A stretch of DNA of 15,495 nucleotides from JAYGED01 sp046582565 (GCA_046582565.1 JAYGED010000008.1:1-15495), one strand, 5' to 3'. Positions 1 through 7,478 are shown, numbered from the stretch's first letter. A program made the numbers and translations. Notes: a model not told the origin generated them from the letters alone.

Positions 1-18
1 CGTGTGCTCTTCCGATCT
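1..18. other. Illumina adapter remnant at contig end
   Basis: The first 18 bases, CGTGTGCTCTTCCGATCT, are identical to the 3' end of the Illumina TruSeq read-2 adapter, as I know that sequence. They are not genomic. Immediately after them, the reading frame of ccmI is open and in family register, so true genomic sequence starts at about base 19. The left edge is therefore an untrimmed read end and not a biological boundary, and any open frame running through these bases is spurious. Confidence 0.95.
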
Positions 19-498
19 GTCTTGCAGCCGCTCGGCGAGGCCGGCGACCATGGCCTCCACATCGGGATTTCTATTCTGGGGCGGGGTTCTGGGTCCGGCG
101 ACGGGGCGCTCCGCGAAGGGCAGCTCGACGACGCCGGGCGATCCCAGGCCGAGATAAAGACTGCCGGCGGCAAGCGGCACCAGCATCATAATGGAGAAGC
201 CGGCGAGCATGCCGCTCCTGCCCGCATCCGGGGCGCCCTTGTCCGGCTCGCCATTGTCAGGGTCACCTGGCGAGGCGGCCAGCATGCGGCGCTCGATTTC
301 CGTGCGTGCCGAGGCCCGTTCATCGGCGTCGATGACGCCGCGTTCCACATCGCGCTCAATCTCGTCAAGCTGATCGCGGTAGATTTCGAGATCATAATCG
401 GCGCGCGGCGTCATGGCGCCGTATCCACGCAGCAGAGGCAGCACAAGCATGGCCATGGCGACCACGGTCATCAAACCGAGGATGACGAACAGGGTCAT
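19..498 (-). CDS. ccmI: Cytochrome c maturation protein CcmI, N-terminal part (cut by contig end)
   Basis: CcmI holds apocytochrome c for heme attachment by the CcmF/CcmH ligation complex. It has an inner-membrane N-terminal domain and a periplasmic TPR domain. Translation from the ATG at 498 gives 160 codons before the adapter, with no stop. Residues 2-23 form a first membrane helix. A charged cytoplasmic loop follows with the family-typical YRDQLDEIERDVERG at 40-54 (leucine-zipper-like, heptad-rich), then a second hydrophobic helix near 97-119. The last residues, DVEAMVAGLAERL, look like the start of the TPR region. The gene begins three bases after the ccmH stop, so translation is probably coupled. 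The TPR-containing C-terminal part is missing because the contig ends, not because the gene is broken. Identification is firm from the loop motif and the position at the end of a ccm operon. Confidence 0.93.
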
Positions 499-501
499 GG
501 T

Positions 502-963
502 TCAGCCGTCGTCGAGCAGGGAGTCGAGACGGCGGCGCTCGTCGTCGTCGAGTGGCGCTTCGGCAACCGGGCTCCTCCGCGATTGGCGGCGCAGGAACAC
601 CACCACCCCCCAACCGGCGATCAGCAGCATCAAGCCGGGCCCCAGCCACAGGGCGTAGGTGATCGGCTTGAAGGGCGGCTTTAGCAGCACGTAATCGCCG
701 TAACGGGCGACAATATAATCCTCGACCGCCTGATCGCTGTCGCCGGCCTCGAGCCGTTCGCGCACCAGGCGGCGCAGATCCTTGGCCAGGGCGGCGTTGG
801 AATCGTCAATCGACTGGTTCTGACAGACCAGACAGCGCAACCCCTTGCCGATGTCCCGCGCGCGGGCTTCGAGCACCGGATCGTCAAGCGACTCACCGGC
901 GACAATGGCCAGGGCGGGCCCGGATGTCAGGGCCAGAAACAGGGCAAACAGAAAGGTTCTCAT
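502..963 (-). CDS. ccmH: Cytochrome c maturation thiol oxidoreductase CcmH (short form)
   Basis: A 153-residue membrane-anchored periplasmic protein that helps reduce the CXXCH thiols of apocytochrome c and works with CcmF and CcmI in heme ligation. A signal peptide of about 19 residues ends in ALA. The family signature LRCLVCQNQSI spans residues 42-52, with redox cysteines C44 and C47. The helical domain ends near residue 100, and a single transmembrane helix at about 102-124 is followed by a basic, charged tail. It is the short alphaproteobacterial type, without the C-terminal TPR domain fused on in E. coli CcmH. That domain is carried here by the separate ccmI. Its ATG overlaps the ccmG stop as ATGA, so translational coupling is expected. 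Confidence 0.96.
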   Translation of the reverse strand: MRTFLFALFLALTSGPALAIVAGESLDDPVLEARARDIGKGLRCLVCQNQSIDDSNAALAKDLRRLVRERLEAGDSDQAVEDYIVARYGDYVLLKPPFKPITYALWLGPGLMLLIAGWGVVVFLRRQSRRSPVAEAPLDDDERRRLDSLLDDG

Positions 964-1487
964 TGCCTGAGCTTTACGACGATGGGCAGGATGATGTCTT
1001 CCAGAACCTCGGCGTCGATGGCGCCGATATGTTTGTAGACGATACGTCCCGACTGATCGACGATAAAGGTCTCGGGCAGGCCGTAGACCCCCCAGTCGAT
1101 GCCGACGCGGCCTGGAATGTCGGCGCCCGAGCGAACATAGGGATCACCCAGCCGGTCGAGCCAGGCGCGCGCATCCTCGGGCTTGTCCTTGTAATTGACG
1201 CCGTAGACGGGGACCACCCCGTCTTCCGTCAGCCGGTTGAGCAAGGGGTGCTCGGCGCGGCAGGCGACGCACCAGGAGGCGAAGAAATTGACCAACCTAA
1301 CCTCGCCCTTAAGCTCATCGCTGGCCAGGCCGCGCGGCCTTCCCATGACCGCCGGCAGGTCGAATTCCGGCACCGGCCTGTCGAGCAGGGCCGAGGGAAT
1401 ATCCCCGGGCTTGAGAGTCAGGCCGACAGCGAGCGTTATCGCGACGCCCATGAACAGCGCCAGCGGAATGATGAATTTAAACCTCAT
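960..1487 (-). CDS. ccmG: Periplasmic thiol:disulfide oxidoreductase CcmG/DsbE
   Basis: A membrane-tethered thioredoxin-like protein (175 residues) that passes reductant, normally from CcdA/DsbD, to CcmH and apocytochrome c. An uncleaved N-terminal helix covers about residues 4-24. The thioredoxin fold follows, with active site WCVAC at 72-76 (C73, C76). The family hallmark GVYGLPETF sits at 133-141, with cis-proline P138, and SGRIVYKHIG follows. The active-site dipeptide is Val-Ala, where many homologues have a proline before the second cysteine; this may shift the redox potential. The start ATG overlaps the ccmF stop as ATGA, and the stop overlaps the ccmH start the same way. No CcdA gene is visible in the window, so the electron donor must be encoded elsewhere. 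Confidence 0.96.
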   Translation of the reverse strand: MRFKFIIPLALFMGVAITLAVGLTLKPGDIPSALLDRPVPEFDLPAVMGRPRGLASDELKGEVRLVNFFASWCVACRAEHPLLNRLTEDGVVPVYGVNYKDKPEDARAWLDRLGDPYVRSGADIPGRVGIDWGVYGLPETFIVDQSGRIVYKHIGAIDAEVLEDIILPIVVKLRQ

Positions 1488-3508
1488 GCCGCCTGTGGTT
1501 TGGGTTGTTCAGGCGGACTCGGCTGCTCGGGTTCGGTGCGGCGGGTCCGGCGCGGCGCACCGATGCGCAGGCGGCGGTCGCTCAGGGAAACCAGCCCGCC
1601 GAGCATCATGATCACCGCGCCGAGCCAGATCCAGGGTATCAGCGGATTAAAGTAGAGACGCACGCTCCAGGTCCCGTCGTCTTCGCCCACGGCTGCGCGG
1701 GACTCATCGATGGCGACATAGAGATCGCCGATCCAGGTGGTGTGGATCGCCGCTTCGGTGGTCTGCGTCTGCTGCACCGGATAGAAGCGTTTCTCCGGGA
1801 ACAATCGGGTGAACGGGGCGCCGTCGCGGGTGATTTCAAACTCGCCGCGATCGATGCTGTAGTTCGGTCCTTGCAGCGCGCGCACGCCCCTAAAGGTAAA
1901 CTCGTAGCCCGCCAGTTCGGCAGTTTCGCCGGGCGCCATGACGCGGATAATCTCGCTCTGCCAGGCCTGGCTGCCGATAATCCCGGCGAGCACCAGGGCG
2001 ACGCCGCAATGGGCCATGGTCATGCCGTAGGCGGAGCGCGGCAGATTGCGGGCGCGGCTCCAGCTTTTACCTAAGGGCAGCCTGAACAGCTTGATGCGCT
2101 CGGCCCATTCGATCAGCGAACCCATGAACAGCCAGGCGGCGAGGCCGAAGCCAAGCGGCGCCCAGGGGGCTGTGCCGGCGGCCAGATACCAGGCGCCGAA
2201 GGCCATGGCCACACCGAACACCAGGGCCAGCTTGAGCCGCCCGAGCACCCCGGCGAGATCGGCGCGCTTCCACGGCATCAGCGGTCCTATGGCGGCGACG
2301 GCAATTACCGGCACCATGATCGGCCCGAAGGTGGCGTTGAAATAGGGCGGCCCGACAGAGACCTTGCCGCCGCCCAGCGCGTCGAGGAACAGGGGGTACA
2401 GGGTGCCCAGGAACACCGTGGCGCAGGCTGTCGTCAGCAACAGATTGTTGAGCACCAGGGCGCCTTCGCGGGATATGGGGGCGAACAGGCCGCCGGCCTT
2501 GAGCAGAGGCGCGCGGATCGCATAGAGGGTCAGCGAGCCGCCGATGACCAGCACCAGGAAGCCCAGGATGAAGGCGCCGCGCGCCGGGTCGGTGGCGAAG
2601 GCATGGACCGAGGTCAGCACCCCCGAGCGCACCAGGAAGGTGCCCAGCAGGCTGAGCGAGAAGGTCACGATCGCCAGCAGGATGGTCCAGCTCTTGAGGG
2701 TGTTGCGTTTCTCGCAGACGATCGCCGAATGGAGCAGGGCGGTGCCCGCCAGCCAGGGCATGAAGGATGAATTCTCGACCGGGTCCCAGAACCAGAACCC
2801 GCCCCAGCCCAGCTCGTAATAGGCCCACCAGCTTCCCATGCCGATACCCAGGGTGAGGAACGACCAGGCCGCCAGGGTCCAGGGCCGCACCCAGCGCGCC
2901 CAGGCGGCGTCGACCCGGCCCTCGATCAGCGCCGCCACGGCAAAGGAAAAGGCCATGGAAAAGCCGACATAGCCGACATAGAGGAACGGCGGGTGATAAG
3001 CCATGCCGGGGTCTTGCAGCAGCGGGTTGAGCGAGTTTCCGTCCAGGGGCGCCGGGTCGAGGCGCAGGAAGGGGTTCGAGGTGAACAGGGAGAAGGCTAA
3101 GAAACCGACGGCGATCCAGGCCTGCACGCCGAGCACGCGGGTGCGAAGCGTCGGCGGAAGGTTTCCCCCCGATAGAGCCACGGTGGCGCCGAACAGGGCG
3201 AGGATAAGCACCCACAGGACGAGCGAGCCTTCGTGACTGCCCCAGGTCGAGGAGACCTTATACAGCATCGGCATGGCCGAATTCGAATTGCGCGCGACAT
3301 TCTCGATGGTGAAATCCGAGACTATGAAGCCGTACATCAGGGTGAAAAACGCAATGGCGATGAACAGCAGTTGGGCGACACTGGCGGGGCGCGCCAGGGC
3401 CATCCATGCGGCGTTGCCGCGATGGGCGCCGATCATTGGTAAGGTCCCCTGGATGATGGCGGTGAGGAACGCCAGGATCAGGGCGAAATGTCCGACTTCA
3501 GCGATCAT
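1484..3508 (-). CDS. ccmF: Cytochrome c heme lyase subunit CcmF
   Basis: A large polytopic inner-membrane protein of 674 residues that takes heme from holo-CcmE and, with CcmH/CcmI, catalyses its covalent attachment to apocytochrome c. The WWD heme-handling motif is visible as WGGFWFWDPVEN at about 235-246. Conserved histidine segments (WGSHEGSLVLW near 90-100 and AYHPPFLYVGY near 170-180) flank it. Many hydrophobic segments and a periplasmic domain near 530-620 precede the last helix, and the length is normal for the family. I chose the ATG at 3508, which gives the family-typical MIAEVGHFAL start and shares one base with the ccmE stop (TAATG). An in-frame start at 3532 would add eight residues inside ccmE and is less likely. 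The C-terminus has a Pro/Gln-rich tail containing PEQP twice, probably a dispensable extension. Confidence 0.96.
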   Translation of the reverse strand: MIAEVGHFALILAFLTAIIQGTLPMIGAHRGNAAWMALARPASVAQLLFIAIAFFTLMYGFIVSDFTIENVARNSNSAMPMLYKVSSTWGSHEGSLVLWVLILALFGATVALSGGNLPPTLRTRVLGVQAWIAVGFLAFSLFTSNPFLRLDPAPLDGNSLNPLLQDPGMAYHPPFLYVGYVGFSMAFSFAVAALIEGRVDAAWARWVRPWTLAAWSFLTLGIGMGSWWAYYELGWGGFWFWDPVENSSFMPWLAGTALLHSAIVCEKRNTLKSWTILLAIVTFSLSLLGTFLVRSGVLTSVHAFATDPARGAFILGFLVLVIGGSLTLYAIRAPLLKAGGLFAPISREGALVLNNLLLTTACATVFLGTLYPLFLDALGGGKVSVGPPYFNATFGPIMVPVIAVAAIGPLMPWKRADLAGVLGRLKLALVFGVAMAFGAWYLAAGTAPWAPLGFGLAAWLFMGSLIEWAERIKLFRLPLGKSWSRARNLPRSAYGMTMAHCGVALVLAGIIGSQAWQSEIIRVMAPGETAELAGYEFTFRGVRALQGPNYSIDRGEFEITRDGAPFTRLFPEKRFYPVQQTQTTEAAIHTTWIGDLYVAIDESRAAVGEDDGTWSVRLYFNPLIPWIWLGAVIMMLGGLVSLSDRRLRIGAPRRTRRTEPEQPSPPEQPKPQAA

Positions 3509-3960
3509 TAATTGCTCTCGTCCCCTTGCCATTGGCCCGACGCCTTGAGCGCCTCGGCGACTTCGGGCGGCATATAGTTTTCGTCATGCTTGGCGAGCAC
3601 GCTGTCGGCGATGAAGATGCCGTCCGCCGCCATCTTACCTTCGGTTACCACGCCCTGTCCCTCGCGAAACAGATCGGGCAGCGGCCCACGATAGCTCACC
3701 GGCACAATGGCGGCGAGATCGGTGACGGTGAATTCGACGGTCAGTCCGTCGGCAAGACGGTTCACACTGCCCTCTTCGACCAGCCCGCCGAGGCGGAACC
3801 GGCGGCCCTCGGGAATGGATTTCTCAGCCAGGTCGCTGGGGCTGTAGAAGAACACCAGATTGTCTTCGAAGGCGTTCAGCACCAGGCCCGCCGCGATGAG
3901 CAGGGAAACCATGCCGGCGACCACGAAGCCAAGCCGGCGATGTTTACGCTTGAGTTTCAT
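3508..3960 (-). CDS. ccmE: Cytochrome c-type biogenesis heme chaperone CcmE
   Basis: A periplasmic heme chaperone anchored by one N-terminal helix. It binds heme covalently through a histidine and ferries it from CcmABCD to CcmF. The 150-residue product starts MKLKRKHRRLG, followed by a transmembrane segment at about 11-30. An OB-fold domain follows with FYSPSDL near 38-44 and FRLGGLVEEGSV near 55-66. The heme-attachment motif LAKHDENYMP spans 122-131; H125 is the attachment residue and Y129 the conserved tyrosine. An in-frame start nine codons upstream (3987) exists, but the ATG at 3960 gives the usual family N-terminus. The gene overlaps the end of ccmD by 17 bases in another frame, a common arrangement for these genes. 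Confidence 0.96.
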   Translation of the reverse strand: MKLKRKHRRLGFVVAGMVSLLIAAGLVLNAFEDNLVFFYSPSDLAEKSIPEGRRFRLGGLVEEGSVNRLADGLTVEFTVTDLAAIVPVSYRGPLPDLFREGQGVVTEGKMAADGIFIADSVLAKHDENYMPPEVAEALKASGQWQGDESN

Positions 3961-4120
3961 CGGTCTTTTCGCCTTGCAGGGCCTCAAGTTCGGCCTCGCG
4001 TGCGCGCAAAGTCCAGAGGCTTTGAATATAGAGCGCCGCCATGACTAGCGCCGACAGGCCGAGAGCCGGCCAGACGAATGCGGCATAGCCGCCCATGGAG
4101 AAGAACTCGTTCATGGCCAT
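3944..4120 (-). CDS. ccmD: Heme exporter accessory protein CcmD
   Basis: A small membrane protein of 58 residues that helps release holo-CcmE from the CcmABC complex. The product begins MAMNEFFSMGGYAAFVWPAL, a recognisable CcmD start. One hydrophobic helix covers about residues 11-33 and a charged tail follows (TLRAREAELEALQ). Two in-frame ATGs, at 4120 and 4114, are both possible starts; no strong ribosome-binding site separates them. It lies between ccmC and ccmE, exactly where CcmD is expected, and its 3' end overlaps ccmE by 17 bases. It is in the same reading frame as ccmC, separated by a TAG and nine further codons. Its small size makes it easy to miss. Confidence 0.93.
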   Translation of the reverse strand: MAMNEFFSMGGYAAFVWPALGLSALVMAALYIQSLWTLRAREAELEALQGEKTDETQA

Positions 4121-4147
4121 GGATATAAGGTTCGTCCAGACCAGCGT

Positions 4148-4867
4148 CTAGTCACGATTGGCGTTCATTTGTAGGCTGCGCAGCTTGGCGGTGACGATCT
4201 CGGTTCGCATGCGCATGATCAGCACCGCCACGTAGAATGTGGTGAAGCCCACCACCATGATGAGCAGTGGCGCCAGCATGGAGAGATGGATCGACGGCCC
4301 GCCAATCTTGACCACGCTCGCCGGCTGGTGAAGCGTGTTCCACCAATCCACCGAAAACTTGATGATCGGCACGTTGACGAAGCCGACCAGGACGAGGATC
4401 GCCGCCGCCTTGGCGCCGCGCGCCGGATCGTCGAAGGCATCGACCAGGGCCATGTAGCCGAGATAGAGAAACAGCAGCACCAGCATGGAGGTCAGCCGCG
4501 CGTCCCACACCCACCAGGCGCCCCACATGGGCTTGCCCCAGAGCGACCCGGTGGCCAGGGCCATGAAGGTGAAGCAGGCGCCGATGGGGGCCGAGGCGCG
4601 CGCCGCGATGTCGGAAAGCGGGTGCTTCCAGATCAGCGCCATGGCGCTGGCCACGGCCATGCTCGTATAGACGAACAGCGCCATCCAGGCGGACGGCACA
4701 TGGACAAACATGATGCGCACGCTTTCGCCCTGTTGGTAATCGGGGGGTGCAACGAACAGGGCGAGATAGAGCCCGATGGCGATCAGCGCGGCGGTCGACC
4801 AGGCGGCCCAGGGCAGAATGACGGCGGAATAACGCATGAAGCGCGTCGGATTGGCAAAGCGGTGCAT
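4148..4867 (-). CDS. ccmC: Heme exporter protein CcmC
   Basis: A six-helix inner-membrane heme-handling protein (239 residues) that presents heme to CcmE and is needed for the CcmE-heme adduct. The tryptophan-rich WWD motif is at 115-125 (WGAWWVWDARL). Histidines H56 (FVHVPSA) and H180 (WWNTLHQPA) sit where the E. coli axial heme ligands H60 and H184 are known. Length and motif spacing are normal. The start ATG at 4867 lies 26 bases after the ccmB stop, and the gene ends with TAG. Upstream ccmA/ccmB and downstream ccmD complete the CcmABCD complex. Confidence 0.97.
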   Translation of the reverse strand: MHRFANPTRFMRYSAVILPWAAWSTAALIAIGLYLALFVAPPDYQQGESVRIMFVHVPSAWMALFVYTSMAVASAMALIWKHPLSDIAARASAPIGACFTFMALATGSLWGKPMWGAWWVWDARLTSMLVLLFLYLGYMALVDAFDDPARGAKAAAILVLVGFVNVPIIKFSVDWWNTLHQPASVVKIGGPSIHLSMLAPLLIMVVGFTTFYVAVLIMRMRTEIVTAKLRSLQMNANRD

Positions 4868-4893
4868 GGGTCTATTTCATCCTATACCAAGGA

Positions 4894-5559
4894 TCATTCC
4901 GTAGAGAGGCGCAACGCGGCGGCACTGGCCCAGCTGCACAAGGGAAGGGCGGCGATCAACATGGCGGCCATTATGAGAATATGGGGACGCGCGGCCAGTC
5001 CGTAAACCGCTGCATCGACCGCGCCGACCCCGAAAATCAGAACCGGGATGTAGAGCGGCAGCACCAACAGGCTGATCAGCACGCCGCCGCCGCGCAAGGA
5101 AACCGTGAGGCCCGCCCCTATCGCGCCGATCAGGCTGAGTAGAGGAGTGCCGAGCAGCATGGTCCCGATCAGGGTGGCGAAGCCCTCGCCGTCCATGGCC
5201 AGCAACACGGCGAGCAGGGGTGAGACGATGACCAGCGGCAGGCCGGTGGTCAGCCAATGAGCGAGGCATTTAGCGAGCACCGTGATCTCCAGCGGCAGGG
5301 GGCCGAGGATCATCAGATCGAGGCTACCGTCTTCAAAGTCGTCGCGAAACAACCGATCCAGCGACAGCATGGCGGCGAGTAGGGCGGCGACCCAGATGAC
5401 GCCCGGCGCGATGCGCATGAGGATCGCCTGCTCGGGGCCGACGCCGAAGGGGAACAGGGTGACGGTGAGCAGGAAGAAGATCATCACATTGACGCTGTCG
5501 CCGCCGCGTCGGAAAGCGAGGAGCAGATCGCGCCGGACCAGGCACCAGAAGGCGGTCAT
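4894..5559 (-). CDS. ccmB: Heme exporter ABC transporter permease CcmB
   Basis: Membrane subunit (221 residues) paired with the CcmA ATPase. ATP hydrolysis by CcmAB drives release of heme-loaded CcmE from CcmC/CcmD. The N-terminus has a charged stretch (RRDLLLAFRRGGD) before the first helix, then about six hydrophobic segments. The cytoplasmic SLDRLFRDDFEDGSLDLMIL segment near 66-85 is typical of CcmB. Its ATG overlaps the ccmA stop as ATGA. Length and sequence are ordinary for the family. Confidence 0.96.
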   Translation of the reverse strand: MTAFWCLVRRDLLLAFRRGGDSVNVMIFFLLTVTLFPFGVGPEQAILMRIAPGVIWVAALLAAMLSLDRLFRDDFEDGSLDLMILGPLPLEITVLAKCLAHWLTTGLPLVIVSPLLAVLLAMDGEGFATLIGTMLLGTPLLSLIGAIGAGLTVSLRGGGVLISLLVLPLYIPVLIFGVGAVDAAVYGLAARPHILIMAAMLIAALPLCSWASAAALRLSTE

Positions 5560-6206
5560 GATGGCCCGCCGAGGGTTAATATCCCGGCCTCGGGTATCGA
5601 CATGCCGGCATGGGTGGCGACCATCACCATGCCGCCGTCGGCGCGGTGTTCGGCGATCAGGGCTTCGACGATGGCGATCGATTCCTCATCCAGGGTCACC
5701 GTCGGCTCATCGAGCAGCCACAGGGACGCCGGCGCCGCCAGCAGGCGGGCCAGCCCGAGGCGGCGGCGCTGCCCGGCCGACAGGAACCGCGCCGGGACCG
5801 GGGCAAGATGGCCGATGCCGAGACGGTCGAGCGCCTCGGCCACACTATTCTCGCTGTCGCCCTGGCCAGCGCCGTAGTAATCGGCCCAGAAGGAAAGATT
5901 CTCGGCCACCGACAGGGCCCGCTTGACCGCGTCGAGATGGCCGACATAGGCGATCCGTGCAGGCTCATGGTCTTCGTCATCGAAGGGGTGGCCGTTCCAG
6001 GTGAGCTGGCCTTCCGCCGGGGCAAGGAACCCCGCGATTATGCGAAGCAGGCTGGTCTTGCCGCTGCCGTTGGCGCCGTGCAGAAGCAGAGCGCCGCCGG
6101 GGGCGACGGCAAAATCGACGGAATCGAACACCCAGCGCCCGCCGCGCACGCAAGCCAGGCCCATAGCTTCTATTCCCAGAGAATCGCTCGTTGGTCGGTC
6201 GTTCAC
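5556..6206 (-). CDS. ccmA: Heme exporter ABC transporter ATP-binding protein CcmA
   Basis: ATPase of the CcmAB complex, 216 residues if started at the GTG at 6206. Walker A is GANGSGKT at 44-51, the ABC signature is LSAGQ at 142-146, and Walker B is LWLLDE at 162-167, followed by PTVTLD. The frame stays open for 50 further codons upstream, but that stretch is arginine- and proline-rich out-of-frame translation of the preceding ligase gene. The GTG start overlaps that gene's TGA as GTGA, matching the other four-base junctions of this operon. An internal ATG at codon 15 would remove part of the first strand and is less likely. The overlap couples cytochrome c maturation to the upstream ligase/transporter genes. 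Confidence 0.94.
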   Translation of the reverse strand: MNDRPTSDSLGIEAMGLACVRGGRWVFDSVDFAVAPGGALLLHGANGSGKTSLLRIIAGFLAPAEGQLTWNGHPFDDEDHEPARIAYVGHLDAVKRALSVAENLSFWADYYGAGQGDSENSVAEALDRLGIGHLAPVPARFLSAGQRRRLGLARLLAAPASLWLLDEPTVTLDEESIAIVEALIAEHRADGGMVMVATHAGMSIPEAGILTLGGPS

Positions 6207-7450
6207 GCCAGTTCGCGGCGGTCGTCGATAACCTTGCCGTCGTTGGCCAGGCTGCCGGCCGGCACCAGGGCGGCGCGGCCCTTGAGCCGGCAATGTTTGC
6301 TCAACGCCTTGGCTACGGCGTCGGCCAGCCCTTCGCTTTCGGTATCGACTTCGCAATTGAGGGTCATTACATCGACACCCTCGATTTGCTCAACAATCAG
6401 GCGGCCCTTTTGCACGGCTTTAAACGACGCTACCACATGAGCGACCTGCTCGGGGTGGATGAACATGCCCTTGACCTTGGTCGATTGATCGGCGCGGCCC
6501 ATCCAGCCCTTGATCCGGGCGTTGCTGCGCCCACAGGGGCTGATCCCCACAAGATGGGCCGATAGATCGCCGGTGGCGAAGCGGATCAGCGGATATTCGA
6601 CTGTCGGCACGGTGACCACCACTTCGCCGACCTCGCCTTCGGCCACCGGATCGCCGGTTCCGGGGGTGACGATTTCGACGATGATGTCTTCGGCGATGAC
6701 CATGCCCTCGCAGACGCCTTGTGGCCCCTGGGTCTCATAGGCGATCAGCCCAAGCTCGGCGGTGGCGTAGCATTGCAGCACATCCACCCCATAAGCGGTG
6801 ATATCATCGCGCAGGGCTTGCGGCAGCGCCTCGCCCGAGACCAGCGCCTTTTTCACGCCTGACAGATCGAGGCCTTCTTCGCGAGCCTTGTCGAGAATGA
6901 TCTTGAGGAAAGACGGCGTTCCGACATACCCCGCCGGTTGCAGATCGGCCATGGCGCGGGCCTGGCCTTCCGTGTTGCCGACGCCGCCCGGAAAGGTTGG
7001 GCAGCCCAGGGCCTGGGCCGCTGATTCGATCATCGCGCCGGCTGGAGTGAAATGAAAGGAGAAGCAGATATGGATAAGATCGTTCTTGCGGAAACCCGCC
7101 GCATGGAGCGCGCGAGCGACTCGCCAGTGATCGACATTATGCCCCTGAGGCTCATAGATCGGTCCCGGCGAGGAATAAATACTTTTCAGCTCACTGGATT
7201 GAACAGCGGTCAGACCGGCGAACGGCTTCATGGTTTTCTGAAGATCGCCGAGCGCCGATTTCCGGGTCACCGGCAAGCGCGCCAGGGCCGCCCGGTCGGT
7301 CACGGTCTCGGGGTCAATATCGGCGAGGCGTTCGGTGAAATAGGGCGCCTTGGCCTTGGCGTGGGCGATGTGGCGCGGCAGGGCGGCAAATAACGCTGCT
7401 TCGCGCGCCGCGGGTTCGTAGGTTTCCAGATCGTCGTAATAGTCACTCAT
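6203..7450 (-). CDS. PaaK-like CoA ligase (phenylacetate-CoA ligase family) with altered P-loop
   Basis: An adenylate-forming enzyme of 415 residues resembling phenylacetate-CoA ligase, expected to activate a carboxylic acid to an acyl-AMP and then an acyl-CoA in the cytoplasm. Family features include the N-terminal helical region with LARLPVTRKSAL (57-67), YATAELGLIAYET (228-240) for the A5 core, RFATGDL (290-296) with the aspartate of the ribose-binding motif, and STKVKGMFIHPEQV (323-336) at the C-terminal domain. A lysine near the end, K406 in NDGKVIDDRR, is placed like the catalytic A10 lysine. The P-loop is odd: PaaK normally has SSGTTGKPT, but here the region reads YSSPGPIYEP (92-101), without the Thr-Thr-Gly-Lys core. 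It lies 28 bases after livF, which suggests it acts on the imported compound. Substrate unknown; it may be a divergent or altered-function member. Confidence 0.85.
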   Translation of the reverse strand: MSDYYDDLETYEPAAREAALFAALPRHIAHAKAKAPYFTERLADIDPETVTDRAALARLPVTRKSALGDLQKTMKPFAGLTAVQSSELKSIYSSPGPIYEPQGHNVDHWRVARALHAAGFRKNDLIHICFSFHFTPAGAMIESAAQALGCPTFPGGVGNTEGQARAMADLQPAGYVGTPSFLKIILDKAREEGLDLSGVKKALVSGEALPQALRDDITAYGVDVLQCYATAELGLIAYETQGPQGVCEGMVIAEDIIVEIVTPGTGDPVAEGEVGEVVVTVPTVEYPLIRFATGDLSAHLVGISPCGRSNARIKGWMGRADQSTKVKGMFIHPEQVAHVVASFKAVQKGRLIVEQIEGVDVMTLNCEVDTESEGLADAVAKALSKHCRLKGRAALVPAGSLANDGKVIDDRRELA

Positions 7451-7478
7451 GACGAAATACTATGTCTGATTTGGGCCT

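Noticed and set aside
4..684. Plus-strand frame of 226 codons beginning inside the adapter
   Set aside because: It starts in adapter sequence and is antisense to ccmI and ccmH, with low-complexity His/Gln-rich content and no recognisable domain.
924..1655. Long plus-strand open frame (243 codons) opposite ccmF/ccmG/ccmH
   Set aside because: It is antisense to three well-identified ccm genes, has no family resemblance, and is expected by chance in GC-rich DNA where the opposite strand of real codons lacks stops. The same applies to plus-strand frames at 4286-5005, 5610-6440 and 12872-13483.
2067..3215. 382-codon minus-strand frame inside ccmF
   Set aside because: It is a +1/-1 shadow of ccmF, arginine/proline-rich and without domains, whereas the ccmF frame has all family motifs. 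The minus-strand frame at 9759-10520 inside livM is rejected for the same reason.
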